Source: CALBPI01 sp045110335
Lineage (GTDB): Bacteria; Pseudomonadota; Gammaproteobacteria; Steroidobacterales; Woeseiaceae
Direction: 5' to 3'
DNA: 64,000 nt
Assembly (NCBI GenBank): GCA_045110335.1
Contig: JBGCGB010000018.1
Location: 23,362-87,361, forward strand
Positions within the stretch are counted from its first letter, which is position 1. Each line of letters opens with the position of its first letter. Shown piece by piece: positions 49,761 through 59,031 of the stretch. Both the position numbers and the translations under genes were made by a program. The notes under the pieces were generated by a model that did no database searches, was not told the origin of the DNA, and saw only the letters and a program-made list of their open reading frames with translations.

Positions 49761-51580
49761 GGTGCGGCGACAGTCCGGCTGATACGATAAACCTGCACCA
49801 TCGGCAGCCCGCGGGCATCATCGACGCGAAGCTCGGCCGCGAGTTCAAAGCCGGGTATTGCTTGATTACTCTCTGCGAGCGCCATGAATAGTGGCGGATT
49901 GACTTGCCGCAGCGCCTCTACGCTGCGAAGTCCAACCTGATCACCGTTAAATTCGAACATTCCGCGCACGCGCACAAACAGATAGCGTGTTTGCTCGGGC
50001 ATATTCTCAAGGAATGCTTGCGGCGACATCGACAATAAGCGCTGAAGCTCCATGGCTTTTTCTTCGTGCTGTGGCGTTAAGATGAAATTGTTCGTCAACA
50101 CACTACAGTCACTGTGATAGCGAACCGGATGGCCATCATTGCTGCTGGCGATCATCAAGCCCGGTTCCAGCCGGCATCGCTCTTCGATCATCGGGAAGAT
50201 GTTGTAAGTCATCTCGTAATCACGATCCAGGCCGAGCGGGTAATGGCGGAAGATTTGCTGGCGAACCTCCGGCTGTATCGCGACGGCGATGACCACCAAT
50301 GCGGCCAATGCTACGCCCATGCGGGGTAGCCAGGCTTTGGATAGCGCAATGAGCCAAACACTGCCAATGATGAGCGGCGCAATACCGAAGTAGATCAACC
50401 GTTGCTGCAGCGATAGCATCAGCAAGCCAAATAGTCCGCAAACGAAAAAGGCTACAGACGCCGGTTTAGGTTTGCGGAACAGGCTAACTAGGAATGCACT
50501 GGCAATGACCGGCACCAGAACAATGAGCATCGAGTATCGGCTAAAGGTTGCGGACCATTCTCCGCGTATCAATACGTCGGCGATCGGGCTTTTCATTTCC
50601 TCGACTTGATCTAATAGCAGGATTTGACCAGACAGGAACTGCCCGCCAAGTAATAGCGTGCCGGCAAGTGGAACGCCGACGACTACGCAAATGAGCGTGA
50701 CTCGGACAAGCTGCGACATTGAAAACGCGCGCCAAGTCAGCAGCCAAATCGCAATGCCACTGCAGAGCGCCACATACGCATGCAACCAGGACAGCGTGGC
50801 CATCGTGAATTGACCATTCCAGGCCGGTTCCGAAATTAAGACATTGATGAGCGTCGTAGCGACCAATGTGATCGCCAACCGCTTCAATGATTTTTCCGCT
50901 GGCAGTTCTTCGCGCATCCACAGGATCGCGAGTGTGACCAAGACGAGCAGTTGCAAAATAAAAGCGCTCGTATGAATGGCAGGCACAACGCCAAGCACGA
51001 CGCCTAACGTCGTTGCTGCGGATAGACTTTTCGGCTGATCCAGCCATCGCATCAGACTGTAACAACAGGCGAGAAATGCGAATAGCTCAAGGAAATGATG
51101 ATCAATAATCGCAAAGCCATGCAACACCTGCGACGCGGTCGACAATGCATAGGCCAGCGCGGCAATGGCGATGAGTTCGGGTCGGAGCTCCGCGCGCGCG
51201 GCAATACCAATGAACAACGCCATGTTGATGGCAAGCCATAACGTTGGAATCCAACCGAGCACGGCCATCGGCTGCACATCCGGGTTGACCGTTTGTGCGA
51301 GGTCGAGGACTTTCCCAGCCGCGTAGTCATAGCCCCATGGCCAAGTTACCCAACTGCCTTCCGGCATGTGCATGTTGACGTCGTACTCGAAAAATCCGTA
51401 TTCGCCAGCGGCATCGACCATACGACGCGCATGGTAAAACGAGTCATTACTCATGGGTACGATATTACCGTCTGGTGCTGTGGCATGGTCACGCATCAGA
51501 TAAGCGATAGACATGCCAATAACGCTGAAGACCAGCCAGATCAAAACAAGCCAATGCAGCGTTTTCTTTGACTCAGTCAT
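49757..51580 (-). CDS. STT3/PglB-like membrane protein (first paralog)
   Basis: This 607-aa protein has about 12 membrane helices and a soluble periplasmic C-terminal part (from about 440). Features shared with oligosaccharyltransferases: acidic motif NDSFYHARR (45-53), IIDHHFLE (DHH 160-162, Glu165), LLLDQVEEMKSPI (321-333, like the external-loop TIxE region) and PVRYHSD (485-491), matching PVRYYSD that follows WWDYG in PglB. The WWDYG position reads SNDGH (480-484), so the canonical acceptor-sequon motif is absent. ATG 51580 overlaps the gtrA stop by 8 bp. The role is unproven; it may transfer a glycan to protein or lipid. Confidence 0.8.
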   Translation of the reverse strand: MTESKKTLHWLVLIWLVFSVIGMSIAYLMRDHATAPDGNIVPMSNDSFYHARRMVDAAGEYGFFEYDVNMHMPEGSWVTWPWGYDYAAGKVLDLAQTVNPDVQPMAVLGWIPTLWLAINMALFIGIAARAELRPELIAIAALAYALSTASQVLHGFAIIDHHFLELFAFLACCYSLMRWLDQPKSLSAATTLGVVLGVVPAIHTSAFILQLLVLVTLAILWMREELPAEKSLKRLAITLVATTLINVLISEPAWNGQFTMATLSWLHAYVALCSGIAIWLLTWRAFSMSQLVRVTLICVVVGVPLAGTLLLGGQFLSGQILLLDQVEEMKSPIADVLIRGEWSATFSRYSMLIVLVPVIASAFLVSLFRKPKPASVAFFVCGLFGLLMLSLQQRLIYFGIAPLIIGSVWLIALSKAWLPRMGVALAALVVIAVAIQPEVRQQIFRHYPLGLDRDYEMTYNIFPMIEERCRLEPGLMIASSNDGHPVRYHSDCSVLTNNFILTPQHEEKAMELQRLLSMSPQAFLENMPEQTRYLFVRVRGMFEFNGDQVGLRSVEALRQVNPPLFMALAESNQAIPGFELAAELRVDDARGLPMVQVYRISRTVAAP

Positions 51581-51971
51581 GTTGGGTCTCTGTGAAGACG
51601 GCGAAGCGGCTAAGTAGAAAATTGCTGACCATCCCGACGACGGAAGAAACAACGAGCGCTGCCAATGGCCACTTGATGAAAAACGGTAGGCTTAAAACCA
51701 ACCAGGCATAAACGCCAAGCCCCAATAACGCACTGAAAATTTGGGCGCTGAAGTACCGGGTTAGTTCTTGCGCTTTTCGATCTGATTTGCCGGCTGCGAA
51801 CGTAAACCGGCGATGCAGTAACCAGGTGGTGAGTACGGCGACAGGAAAACCAATCATACGAGCGACAATAGGGCCAACGCCTTGCCAAAGCAGTACCTGC
51901 AAAATGATGGCTTCAACCAGGAAGCCACAGGTTCCTATGCACAGGAAGAACAGGATCTGCCGGCTAAGCAT
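51573..51971 (-). CDS. GtrA family membrane protein
   Basis: This 132-aa protein has four membrane helices and the GtrA pattern: RQILFFLCIGTCGFLVEAIIL, GFPVAVLTTWLLHRRFTF and VVSSVVGMVSNFLLSRFAVF. GtrA proteins are proposed to flip or help polyprenyl-phosphate-linked sugars across the membrane. It lies between a DPM1-like transferase (5 bp upstream) and an STT3-like gene (overlap of 8 bp), fitting such a role. The start at 51971 is at the family N-terminus. Confidence 0.88.
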   Translation of the reverse strand: MLSRQILFFLCIGTCGFLVEAIILQVLLWQGVGPIVARMIGFPVAVLTTWLLHRRFTFAAGKSDRKAQELTRYFSAQIFSALLGLGVYAWLVLSLPFFIKWPLAALVVSSVVGMVSNFLLSRFAVFTETQHD

Positions 51972-51976
51972 GAGCG

Positions 51977-52933
51977 CTAGTCGCCTTTGCGACGGTGGGC
52001 AAGAACCCCAGGAATTTGCAGATATCGTAATCGTTTTAGTTCCTGGCGACCGCGCGTTACGGTATCGAGTATCAACCCGCACGCTAACGATAGGAAGGCG
52101 AGCAACATCATGCCGGTGGCAAGTATCGCGGTCGGGAATCGGGGGACCAGACCGGTCTTGACGAAGGTCAGCACCACTGGCGTAGCAAGCACCACCGATA
52201 ACGCAAACAGCACGGCGAAAGCGATGCCAAAAAATGCCAGCGGACGTTCTTCCTTCAGCATCCGGGCGATTGTTCTCAATATTCGAAAACCATCGCCATA
52301 GGTGTTGAGCTTGCTTTCAGAGCCTTCCGGTCGTTCCTTGTAAGTCGTCGGCGACTCGGCTTGCGGCATGCCCAATTCCAACGCATGAATGGTCATCTCG
52401 GTTTCAATCTCGAAACCCGCACTGAGCATCGGGAAGGATTTGACGAACCGACGTGACAAGACGCGGTAGCCGGACAACATGTCCGAGACTTCCCGGCCGA
52501 AGCAAAAGGAAACGAGCCCGGTCAACATCTTGTTACCAAAGCGATGACCACTGCGATAGGCGTCATCTGACGTCGCGATTCGCGTACCGGTTACCATATC
52601 CAGGCCATCGTCGATGAGCTGCGATGTGAGTTTATCGGCGACCGACGCATCGTAAGTGTCGTCGCCATCAACCAACACGTAAACATCGGCTTCGATGTCG
52701 GCGAACATACGACGCACGACATGCCCTTTGCCTTGTCGGGTTTCCGTACGCACCACGGCGCCCGCGGCTTTCGCAATCGCAACGGTATCGTCGGACGAGT
52801 TGTTGTCGTAAACGAACACGGTCGCGGCAGGCAGTGCCTGGCGAAAGTCGCTGACGACCTGATTGATCGTGGCCGCCTCGTTGTAACAAGGCACCAGTAC
52901 GGCGATCTGATAATCGGGAGTTTGATCTGACAT
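51977..52933 (-). CDS. DPM1-like family 2 glycosyltransferase with C-terminal membrane helices
   Basis: This 318-aa protein has an N-terminal GT-A domain with VLVPCYNEAATINQVV, the DxD-type VLVDGDDTY and MLSGYRVLSRRFVKSFP, and two C-terminal helices (about 240-300). This is the polyprenyl-phosphate-sugar synthase layout (DPM1/DpgS/GtrB class): it likely loads a sugar onto undecaprenyl phosphate. The ATG at 52933 starts the domain. It is followed by gtrA, then an STT3-like gene, and preceded (63 bp) by a second STT3-like gene, all on the same strand. Confidence 0.88.
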   Translation of the reverse strand: MSDQTPDYQIAVLVPCYNEAATINQVVSDFRQALPAATVFVYDNNSSDDTVAIAKAAGAVVRTETRQGKGHVVRRMFADIEADVYVLVDGDDTYDASVADKLTSQLIDDGLDMVTGTRIATSDDAYRSGHRFGNKMLTGLVSFCFGREVSDMLSGYRVLSRRFVKSFPMLSAGFEIETEMTIHALELGMPQAESPTTYKERPEGSESKLNTYGDGFRILRTIARMLKEERPLAFFGIAFAVLFALSVVLATPVVLTFVKTGLVPRFPTAILATGMMLLAFLSLACGLILDTVTRGRQELKRLRYLQIPGVLAHRRKGD

Positions 52934-52996
52934 AACGCGAGTGTAACCCGCCACGTGGGCGCCGGGTGTGAAGTAGTTCAACTTGTCAGTGATTGT

Positions 52997-54826
52997 CTAC
53001 TGGCGCTCGTTTGGGGCAATGGCTACCAGACGCGCGATGGCGAGGTCCTGCCCCTGATCTTCGAGGCGACGTTCGTAAACCACCGAGAACCCTTCCGGTA
53101 AAGTGTCGCGGGTTAATGCCATCGCCAACGGCGGGTTGGTTCGCGCCAGGTCGGTTGGCGTCGCCAATTGCACGCCTTCGGGGGTCCGGCGGTACAGGCT
53201 GTTCAAGACGACCAGCACATAGCGTACGTCCGGTCTCTCCGTCTGCAACGTGTCCGGCGAAAGTTGCCACAGTGATTCGAGCTCCAGGATTTTTGCTTCG
53301 TGCTGCGGCGTCAGCAGGAAATTATTGGCAATCACGCTGCAGTCGCTGTGGTAGCGAGCGGGGTGTCCAAAGTTGTTCGAGGTGAGTACGATGCCCGGCT
53401 GTGCCTGACAGTGATCCCGAAGTTCGGCAAACGCATCAACGCCGACTTCGTAGTCGACATCCAATGCGAGATTTTGGGTCGAAAAGAGTTGCGCTGTTAG
53501 TGGTTTCTGAAAGGCTAATGCAGTAACCAGCGTGGCAACTAGCATGCCTGTCTTTGCCAGCGCAGGCTTTTGCCTGGTGATTGTGGCAGCGAGCAATGGC
53601 AATGCCAGCAGCAGCGCGAAGCTGCCAAAATACTGCAGCCGCATCTGCGTGGCCATCAACGCAAGACCGACGATCGCATAAGCGGCGAATAATCGCTCAT
53701 CATTGGTTTTGGCGCGCACCAGCATGACAACAAAGCCGATGACAAAAATGGGCAACAAAAAGATCAGCGCACTATATAGTCCGATCGTTGAGCTAGATTG
53801 CTCGCCAACGAGACTCTTGATCGGGCTTTGCATTTCTTCGACCTGATCGAGCAGCAGAATGTCGCCTTGAATAAACGCTAAACCATTGCCGGCCGCGATC
53901 AGAATCGGTATTCCCAACGCAACGGCAAGCACAAGTCCGTAGCCGAGATGTCGCATGCTGTACGAAGCTCGCGAGAAAAATAGCACCATCGCGGCGGTAC
54001 AAACGCTAATGTAAACGTGAAACCATGACAGGACTGAAAAGTCGAACGTCAGTTCGCGAATCGCACTGCTGGGCAATGCCATCAGCAAGGTGACGATCGG
54101 CAGCGCCAGAGAGAACGCCAGTGAGGATGGTCGCGATGGTTGCGATTGCCGCAGCCATCCGACAGCAAGCCCTAGCAGCAACGGCAGCTGAATAATAAAT
54201 AGACCGTTGTGAAAAGCGGGTGCGGCACCAAGCGTAACGGCGAGACCCAATGCAATACCGGATCGCGATGGTTGTTGTGCCCACAAAACGGCTAGCCAGA
54301 CAGCGGCCAGCACAAAACTGTGTTCAACCATATGGTGGTCAATGGCGCCGACGCCGTGCAGGATTTGCGTGAACGGGAACAATGCATAGGAAACAGCAGC
54401 CAACGAACGCAGTGGCATCGACAGACCCAAGCTTCCGGTTAGTCCGACGAACAGCGCGATATTCAAAAGCAACAAGACCGGTGGCACGAAGGCCAACAAT
54501 GCCATGGGATGTCCGTCCGGATTAAACCCCTGCCAGGCGGCGAGCAGCTTGCCTAGCAAATAGTCATAGGCCCATGGCCAGGTGACCGCGCTGCCCTCTG
54601 GCACATGAATCGTGTCATCAAAGTCATAGAAACCACGTTCGCTGGCTGTATCGACAATGCGGCGTGCGTGATAAAACGCATCGTTACCAACCGGATGGTA
54701 TTCGCCGTCGTAAAGACTGGCCTTGGAAAAGTCGAGTGCGATAAACAGTGCGATGACTGACGCGACAACGTAAAGCGCCAGCGCCGGCCAGCGTCGCGCC
54801 GAAGCTGTCGTATCTGTCTTGCTCAA
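52997..54826 (-). CDS. STT3/PglB-like membrane protein (second paralog)
   Basis: This 609-aa protein is paralogous to the protein at 49757. Conserved: NDAFYHARR (48-56), AIDHHMVE (DHH 163-165, Glu168), LLLDQVEEMQSPI, and C-terminal NNFGHPARYHSDCSV, where PARYHSD replaces PVRYYSD of PglB and NNFGH stands in place of WWDYG. It has about 12 membrane helices plus a soluble tail. It is upstream of the DPM1-like gene (63 bp) on the same strand, so the four genes look like one cluster; egtD lies 3 bp before its start. The two paralogs may act on different substrates or work together; this is inference. Confidence 0.8.
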   Translation of the reverse strand: MSKTDTTASARRWPALALYVVASVIALFIALDFSKASLYDGEYHPVGNDAFYHARRIVDTASERGFYDFDDTIHVPEGSAVTWPWAYDYLLGKLLAAWQGFNPDGHPMALLAFVPPVLLLLNIALFVGLTGSLGLSMPLRSLAAVSYALFPFTQILHGVGAIDHHMVEHSFVLAAVWLAVLWAQQPSRSGIALGLAVTLGAAPAFHNGLFIIQLPLLLGLAVGWLRQSQPSRPSSLAFSLALPIVTLLMALPSSAIRELTFDFSVLSWFHVYISVCTAAMVLFFSRASYSMRHLGYGLVLAVALGIPILIAAGNGLAFIQGDILLLDQVEEMQSPIKSLVGEQSSSTIGLYSALIFLLPIFVIGFVVMLVRAKTNDERLFAAYAIVGLALMATQMRLQYFGSFALLLALPLLAATITRQKPALAKTGMLVATLVTALAFQKPLTAQLFSTQNLALDVDYEVGVDAFAELRDHCQAQPGIVLTSNNFGHPARYHSDCSVIANNFLLTPQHEAKILELESLWQLSPDTLQTERPDVRYVLVVLNSLYRRTPEGVQLATPTDLARTNPPLAMALTRDTLPEGFSVVYERRLEDQGQDLAIARLVAIAPNERQ

Positions 54827-54829
54827 CGC

Positions 54830-55768
54830 TTAAGCCAACGCAACGCGGGTCGCGACTTCACAAAACTGCAGGCTGAACAGGGCATCGGCGTCTGTCCAAA
54901 CCTTCCGCACATGGAAGCCGGCTGCCTCTGCCAATTCGGCAAAGCTCTCGCGCGAGTGCTTGTAAGAGTATTCCGTCAGGATGTATTCGTCCGCTTCCAT
55001 TGAAAAGTGCTCCTTCCCGACATTGAACGATTGTGCATCGTTACTGATTAGGTGCATTTCGATGCGATGATCGTCCGCATTGTAGATGGCGCGGTGTTGG
55101 AAAGCGTCTGGCTCGAAGTTGGCATCAAAGCGTGCATTCAAATGTTGCAGCATGTTCTTGTTGAAGGCAGCAGTGACACCTTTCGCATCGTCGTAGGCGC
55201 GTTCCAGAATTTCATGATCCTTTCTGAGATCAACGCCGATCAGCAGCGCACCACCATTCTTCGCGACGGCCCGCATGACGCGCAGCAGGTCGAGCGCGGC
55301 GGCAGGCGGGAAGTTGCCGATGGTCGAGCCCGGGAAAAAGACGACATTGCGTTTCGGGATCCGCTCCGGGTTAGGCAGCTCAAAGGGCTGCGTGAAGTCT
55401 GCGGCGACTGGCAAAATCTCAATGTCGGGATAGTCACGACGTAATTCCGTTGCGGCATCAAACAAGTGATCGCCGGAGATATCGACCGGCACAAAGACAT
55501 GGATCTGCGGTAGGGCGTCGAGCAATACGCGCACTTTGACGCTGGCGCCTGCGCCAAATTCGATGAGTGAGACACTCTCGCCCAACATCGCGCCGATATC
55601 GTCTATATGCTCACGCAAAATGCCGAGCTCAGTGCGGGTGGGGTAATACTCGGGTTGCTCGGTAATGGACTCGAACAAGCGGGACCCGTGCTCGTCGTAG
55701 AAGTATTTGGGGGACAGGGATTTTTGCGGTGCGCGCAGGCCGTCCAGCAGCGCTTCAAGTTCGGTCAT
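54830..55768 (-). CDS. egtD: EgtD, L-histidine N-alpha-methyltransferase
   Basis: This 312-aa SAM-dependent enzyme trimethylates histidine to hercynine, the first step of ergothioneine synthesis. Seen: KSLSPKYFYDEHGSRLFESITEQPEYYPTRTE, SLIEFGAGASVKVRVLLDAL, VFFPGSTIGNFPP and HSRESFAELAEAAGF, all EgtD hallmarks. It follows egtB by 3 bp in a two-gene unit and is 3 bp from the STT3-like gene downstream, so the transcript may continue. No egtA or egtC is visible, which is common in proteobacteria. Confidence 0.95.
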   Translation of the reverse strand: MTELEALLDGLRAPQKSLSPKYFYDEHGSRLFESITEQPEYYPTRTELGILREHIDDIGAMLGESVSLIEFGAGASVKVRVLLDALPQIHVFVPVDISGDHLFDAATELRRDYPDIEILPVAADFTQPFELPNPERIPKRNVVFFPGSTIGNFPPAAALDLLRVMRAVAKNGGALLIGVDLRKDHEILERAYDDAKGVTAAFNKNMLQHLNARFDANFEPDAFQHRAIYNADDHRIEMHLISNDAQSFNVGKEHFSMEADEYILTEYSYKHSRESFAELAEAAGFHVRKVWTDADALFSLQFCEVATRVALA

Positions 55769-55771
55769 AAA

Positions 55772-57025
55772 CTACAGATCTTTCGCGAGTCGCAAGCCAA
55801 GAAATTGCCAGCGCGCATCGGGATAGAAAAAGCTCCGGTAAGTGGCGCGCAAATGACTGGCTGCACTGGCACAAGAGCCACCGCGCACGACCATCTGGTT
55901 GCACATAAACTTGCCATTATACTCACCCAACGATCCGGCGAGTGGCCGGAATCCGGGGTAGGGGGCATAACTGGAAGCGGTCCATTCCCAGACGTCGCCG
56001 AACCAGCCGGTGCCGCCGGCTATGGGTTGCCAGTGTTGATCTTCAGCGAAGTTGCCGGACAACGGTTGCGTGGCCGCGTGATATTCCCATTCTGCTTCGC
56101 TGGGTAGGCGCAGACCGGCCCAGCGCGCGAAGGCATCGGCTTCATAAAAGCTGACATGTGCCACGGGTGCCTGCTCATCAATTTCTTGCGGTCCGGCCAA
56201 TGTAAACGCATGCGTTTTCGTTTCGTTCCAATAGAGTGGCGCTTGCCAGCCATGTTGTTGGATGGCGGCCCAACCGTCCGACAACCAAAGCGCGCTCTCC
56301 TGGTAGCCGCCATCCTCGATAAATTCAAGATACTCGGCATTGGTGACGGCACGATTGGCGATCGCATGGTCACGCAGTAGGACTTCATGCTGCGGCGTTT
56401 CATTGTCATAGCAAAATGCATCGGCATCGGGATCAGCGCCGATCCGGACAACTCCGCCGGTGACATTCTCGAAAGCCAGTTCAATGGCGTTCGACGGGTT
56501 TCTCGATGGGGGGTGCTGCAGCATTGCCGGTTGCAGCGGGTTGACGGACAGGACGTGCTTGATGTCGGTCAGTAGCAATTCCTGATGTTGTTGCTCGTGA
56601 TGCAGACCAAGCTCGACAATAGCAAGTGTGGTTGTATCGTCACAATTCGCGAGAAATTGTTGCATGGCATCGTCGACATGCTGTCGATAGGCCAGTACAC
56701 CGGCAACTGTCGGTCGGGTGAGCAAGCCGCGAACAGCACGGCCATGCATCTGACCAGCGGTGTAGTAGTAGGAATTGAACAAGTACGCAAAACGTTCGTC
56801 GAAACAGCGGTAGTTCGATGCGTGCGGCTGCAGAACGAACGTTTCGAAAAACCAGGTGACATGTGCCAGATGCCATTTTGTTGGGCTTACGTCGGGCATG
56901 CTTTGCACGACAAAATCTTCGGCCTCTAGTGACTGGCACAGCTGCAGACTTCTGCCGCGAATCGCCGAAAAGCGTTCGTTAAGGGTTTTGGGTGAGGCAG
57001 GGATTTGCCCGGACGCGGCAACCAT
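55772..57025 (-). CDS. egtB: EgtB, hercynine oxygenase (ergothioneine synthesis)
   Basis: This 417-aa non-heme iron enzyme has an N-terminal DinB-like domain with SPTKWHLAHVTWFFE (about 47-61) and iron ligands in LGLHHEQQHQELL (HxxxH type), and a C-terminal formylglycine-generating-type sulfatase-modifying domain with RWAGLRLPSEAEWEYHA and RGGSCASAASHLRATYRSF. It joins hercynine to a cysteine-containing thiol using oxygen. Adjacent egtD (3 bp) supplies the hercynine. It lacks the fused methyltransferase of ovothiol enzyme OvoA. Confidence 0.94.
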   Translation of the reverse strand: MVAASGQIPASPKTLNERFSAIRGRSLQLCQSLEAEDFVVQSMPDVSPTKWHLAHVTWFFETFVLQPHASNYRCFDERFAYLFNSYYYTAGQMHGRAVRGLLTRPTVAGVLAYRQHVDDAMQQFLANCDDTTTLAIVELGLHHEQQHQELLLTDIKHVLSVNPLQPAMLQHPPSRNPSNAIELAFENVTGGVVRIGADPDADAFCYDNETPQHEVLLRDHAIANRAVTNAEYLEFIEDGGYQESALWLSDGWAAIQQHGWQAPLYWNETKTHAFTLAGPQEIDEQAPVAHVSFYEADAFARWAGLRLPSEAEWEYHAATQPLSGNFAEDQHWQPIAGGTGWFGDVWEWTASSYAPYPGFRPLAGSLGEYNGKFMCNQMVVRGGSCASAASHLRATYRSFFYPDARWQFLGLRLAKDL

Positions 57026-57088
57026 GAAAATTCTCAGGCGTCGAAAGTGGGCTTTAGGGTAGTAAGCGCCCGGAGGTCTGTCAAAAAA

Positions 57089-57721
57089 CTAGGCAGCGTA
57101 GGCGTCATGAAGGAGCTGGCAACACGATTCCAGATATTCATCAGGGTTGTCCATTAAATGGCCCGTAATGTTGGGGTCGTGAAAAAAACCCTGATGAATC
57201 ATGCCGAGAAATTGATTGGCGGCGACTCGGGTGTCGCAAGGCTTGAACAAGCCGTCATCGATCCAGCTTTGCATGATGTGTTCGGTGAAGGTGACAAGAA
57301 GATTGCCGCCACTCTGACTTTGGAAAAAGGTGATCAGTTGCGGAAAGCGCTTGGATTCGGTGACGGCGGCTTTCAGCAGGTTAGGAATTTTGGTTTCTCG
57401 CATGGCCTCCACATGACTGCGTGCGGCAAACATAAGCGCGTCCATTGCATTGTCGAATTTGGGGATGCCATCCGCATAAGCGATTCTGGAACGCGTGATT
57501 TCGCGGTCTACAACCATGCAAAAAAGCGCTTCTTTGGTGCCAAAATGGGCTTTAAGTTCGTTGTTGTTGATACCTGCTGTATCAGCAATCACATCTTCAG
57601 TTGCGCAGGCGTAACCTTTGGTCAAAAAGACCTCTAAGCCCGCATCTAGAATACTTTCTTCCAACTTGCACTCCTGATTGAACGCGGCCAAAACATCAGG
57701 TTTCCCATCGTCCGAAGTCAT
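57089..57721 (-). CDS. TetR/AcrR family transcriptional regulator
   Basis: This 210-aa regulator has an N-terminal helix-turn-helix (EDVIADTAGINNNELKAHFGTKEALFCMVVDREI, about 38-72) and a C-terminal ligand-binding/dimer domain (FLGMIHQGFFHDPNITGHLMDNPDEYLESCCQLL). Its ligand and target are unknown. The nearest neighbour on the same strand is egtB downstream (63 bp), but a role in its control is not shown. Confidence 0.88.
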   Translation of the reverse strand: MTSDDGKPDVLAAFNQECKLEESILDAGLEVFLTKGYACATEDVIADTAGINNNELKAHFGTKEALFCMVVDREITRSRIAYADGIPKFDNAMDALMFAARSHVEAMRETKIPNLLKAAVTESKRFPQLITFFQSQSGGNLLVTFTEHIMQSWIDDGLFKPCDTRVAANQFLGMIHQGFFHDPNITGHLMDNPDEYLESCCQLLHDAYAA

Positions 57722-57810
57722 TGGTTGAGCATGCCCGAATCGTCGTTTGGGAAAAAGTGATCAATTTGCGACAAAGTGGCAATTTTGGTCACTAATGTAA
57801 CTGGTTGGCG

Positions 57811-59028
57811 TTAATTGCCCATATTTGAACTCAAAAGCCGCGATTTCGAGCGTAGAAATTCGAGTTCAGACTCGTTTTTGACCAAAGTCATCGCTAAATC
57901 CAGACACTTTTGCGCTAACTGATTCTCATTCAGTAACTCATGCAGCTCGGCTTGTGCGAGCCAATACGGCGCATAGCGGTGAAGTGATTGCTGCGGTTCC
58001 AATGCCCCAATAAGTTCAAGCCCGGCTTTCGGCTGACCACTCATACCCAGCGCAACGGCTCGATTGACCGTCACGACCGGGTTGTTGGTTTGCCGTTCCA
58101 ATACGGCATACAACGCCTCAATTTGTGACCAGTCGGTGTCCGATTGTGTTTCGGCTTCGCAATGTAAAGCGGTGATCGCCGCCTGGGTTTGGTACGGCCC
58201 CGGTACGCGTTTATCCAACGCATGTTGCAGCAAAGCGCGACCTTCTCGAATCAGTTTCTTGTCCCAAATTGACCGGTCTTGTTGGTTTAGCGTGATGACC
58301 TGTTCCGTTGAGCTTTGACGCGCGGCGTGGCGGGCATGATGCAACAACATCATGGCGAGCAAACCGGCCGTTTCCGGGTTGCCAGGGAACAGCTGCAGCA
58401 TGAGTCGACCCAGCCAGATGGCTTCCTGACACAAACGTCGTTCCGGTCCGGATGCATCGCGACCAGAATAACCCTGATTGAAGATGAGATAAATGGTCGC
58501 GAGAACGGCTGCCAGGCGCTCGCCAAGTTCATGATCTTCCGGTATTGCATAGGGAAGTGCAGAATCGCGAATCTTGCTGCGCGCTCGAGTGAGTCGTTGT
58601 TCCATTGTTCGCGTTGCCGTTAGAAAAGCGGCGGCAATGGCCTCGGTTGGTAAGCCGGCAATCACCTTCAACGTTAGTGCGACCTGTGCCGTCTCCGGCA
58701 AAGCAGGATGGCAACAACAGAAGATCAATCGCAACAAGTCGTCATCCAACGAGCTCGTATCGGTCAACGTAAAGTCTGATGCTGGTGGCTGATCGAGCGG
58801 CCGACTGAAACGATTGCGTCTCTGTTGATCAATTAGCAGCCTACGCCCGGTTGTGATCAACCAGGCTGTTGGGTTGTCGGGCAAGCCGTTCGTTTTCCAA
58901 TGCCGCAATGCGCGCTCGGCGGCATCCTGAAACGCATCTTCGGCATTGGCCAGATCGCCGGTAAACCGACGCAGCGCGGCGAGTGGACGCGGCCGTGCGC
59001 TTTTCAATGCTGCGTCGATTCCCGGCAT
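57811..59028 (-). CDS. ECF42-type sigma factor with C-terminal TPR-like domain
   Basis: This 405-aa protein has sigma region 2 (about 15-70, ANAEDAFQDAAERALRHW), region 4 (about 110-160, VALTLKVIAGLPTEAIAAAFL) and a long helical TPR-like extension (about 165-400, YLIFNQGYSGRD, EAIWLGRLMLQL, LYAVLERQTNNPVVTVNRAVAL), the ECF42/DUF6596 layout. It follows by 3 bp the DGPF-domain gene, the known partner of this sigma class. No anti-sigma is encoded nearby; in this group the extension itself is thought to control activity. Confidence 0.92.
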   Translation of the reverse strand: MPGIDAALKSARPRPLAALRRFTGDLANAEDAFQDAAERALRHWKTNGLPDNPTAWLITTGRRLLIDQQRRNRFSRPLDQPPASDFTLTDTSSLDDDLLRLIFCCCHPALPETAQVALTLKVIAGLPTEAIAAAFLTATRTMEQRLTRARSKIRDSALPYAIPEDHELGERLAAVLATIYLIFNQGYSGRDASGPERRLCQEAIWLGRLMLQLFPGNPETAGLLAMMLLHHARHAARQSSTEQVITLNQQDRSIWDKKLIREGRALLQHALDKRVPGPYQTQAAITALHCEAETQSDTDWSQIEALYAVLERQTNNPVVTVNRAVALGMSGQPKAGLELIGALEPQQSLHRYAPYWLAQAELHELLNENQLAQKCLDLAMTLVKNESELEFLRSKSRLLSSNMGN

Positions 59029-59031
59029 TCG

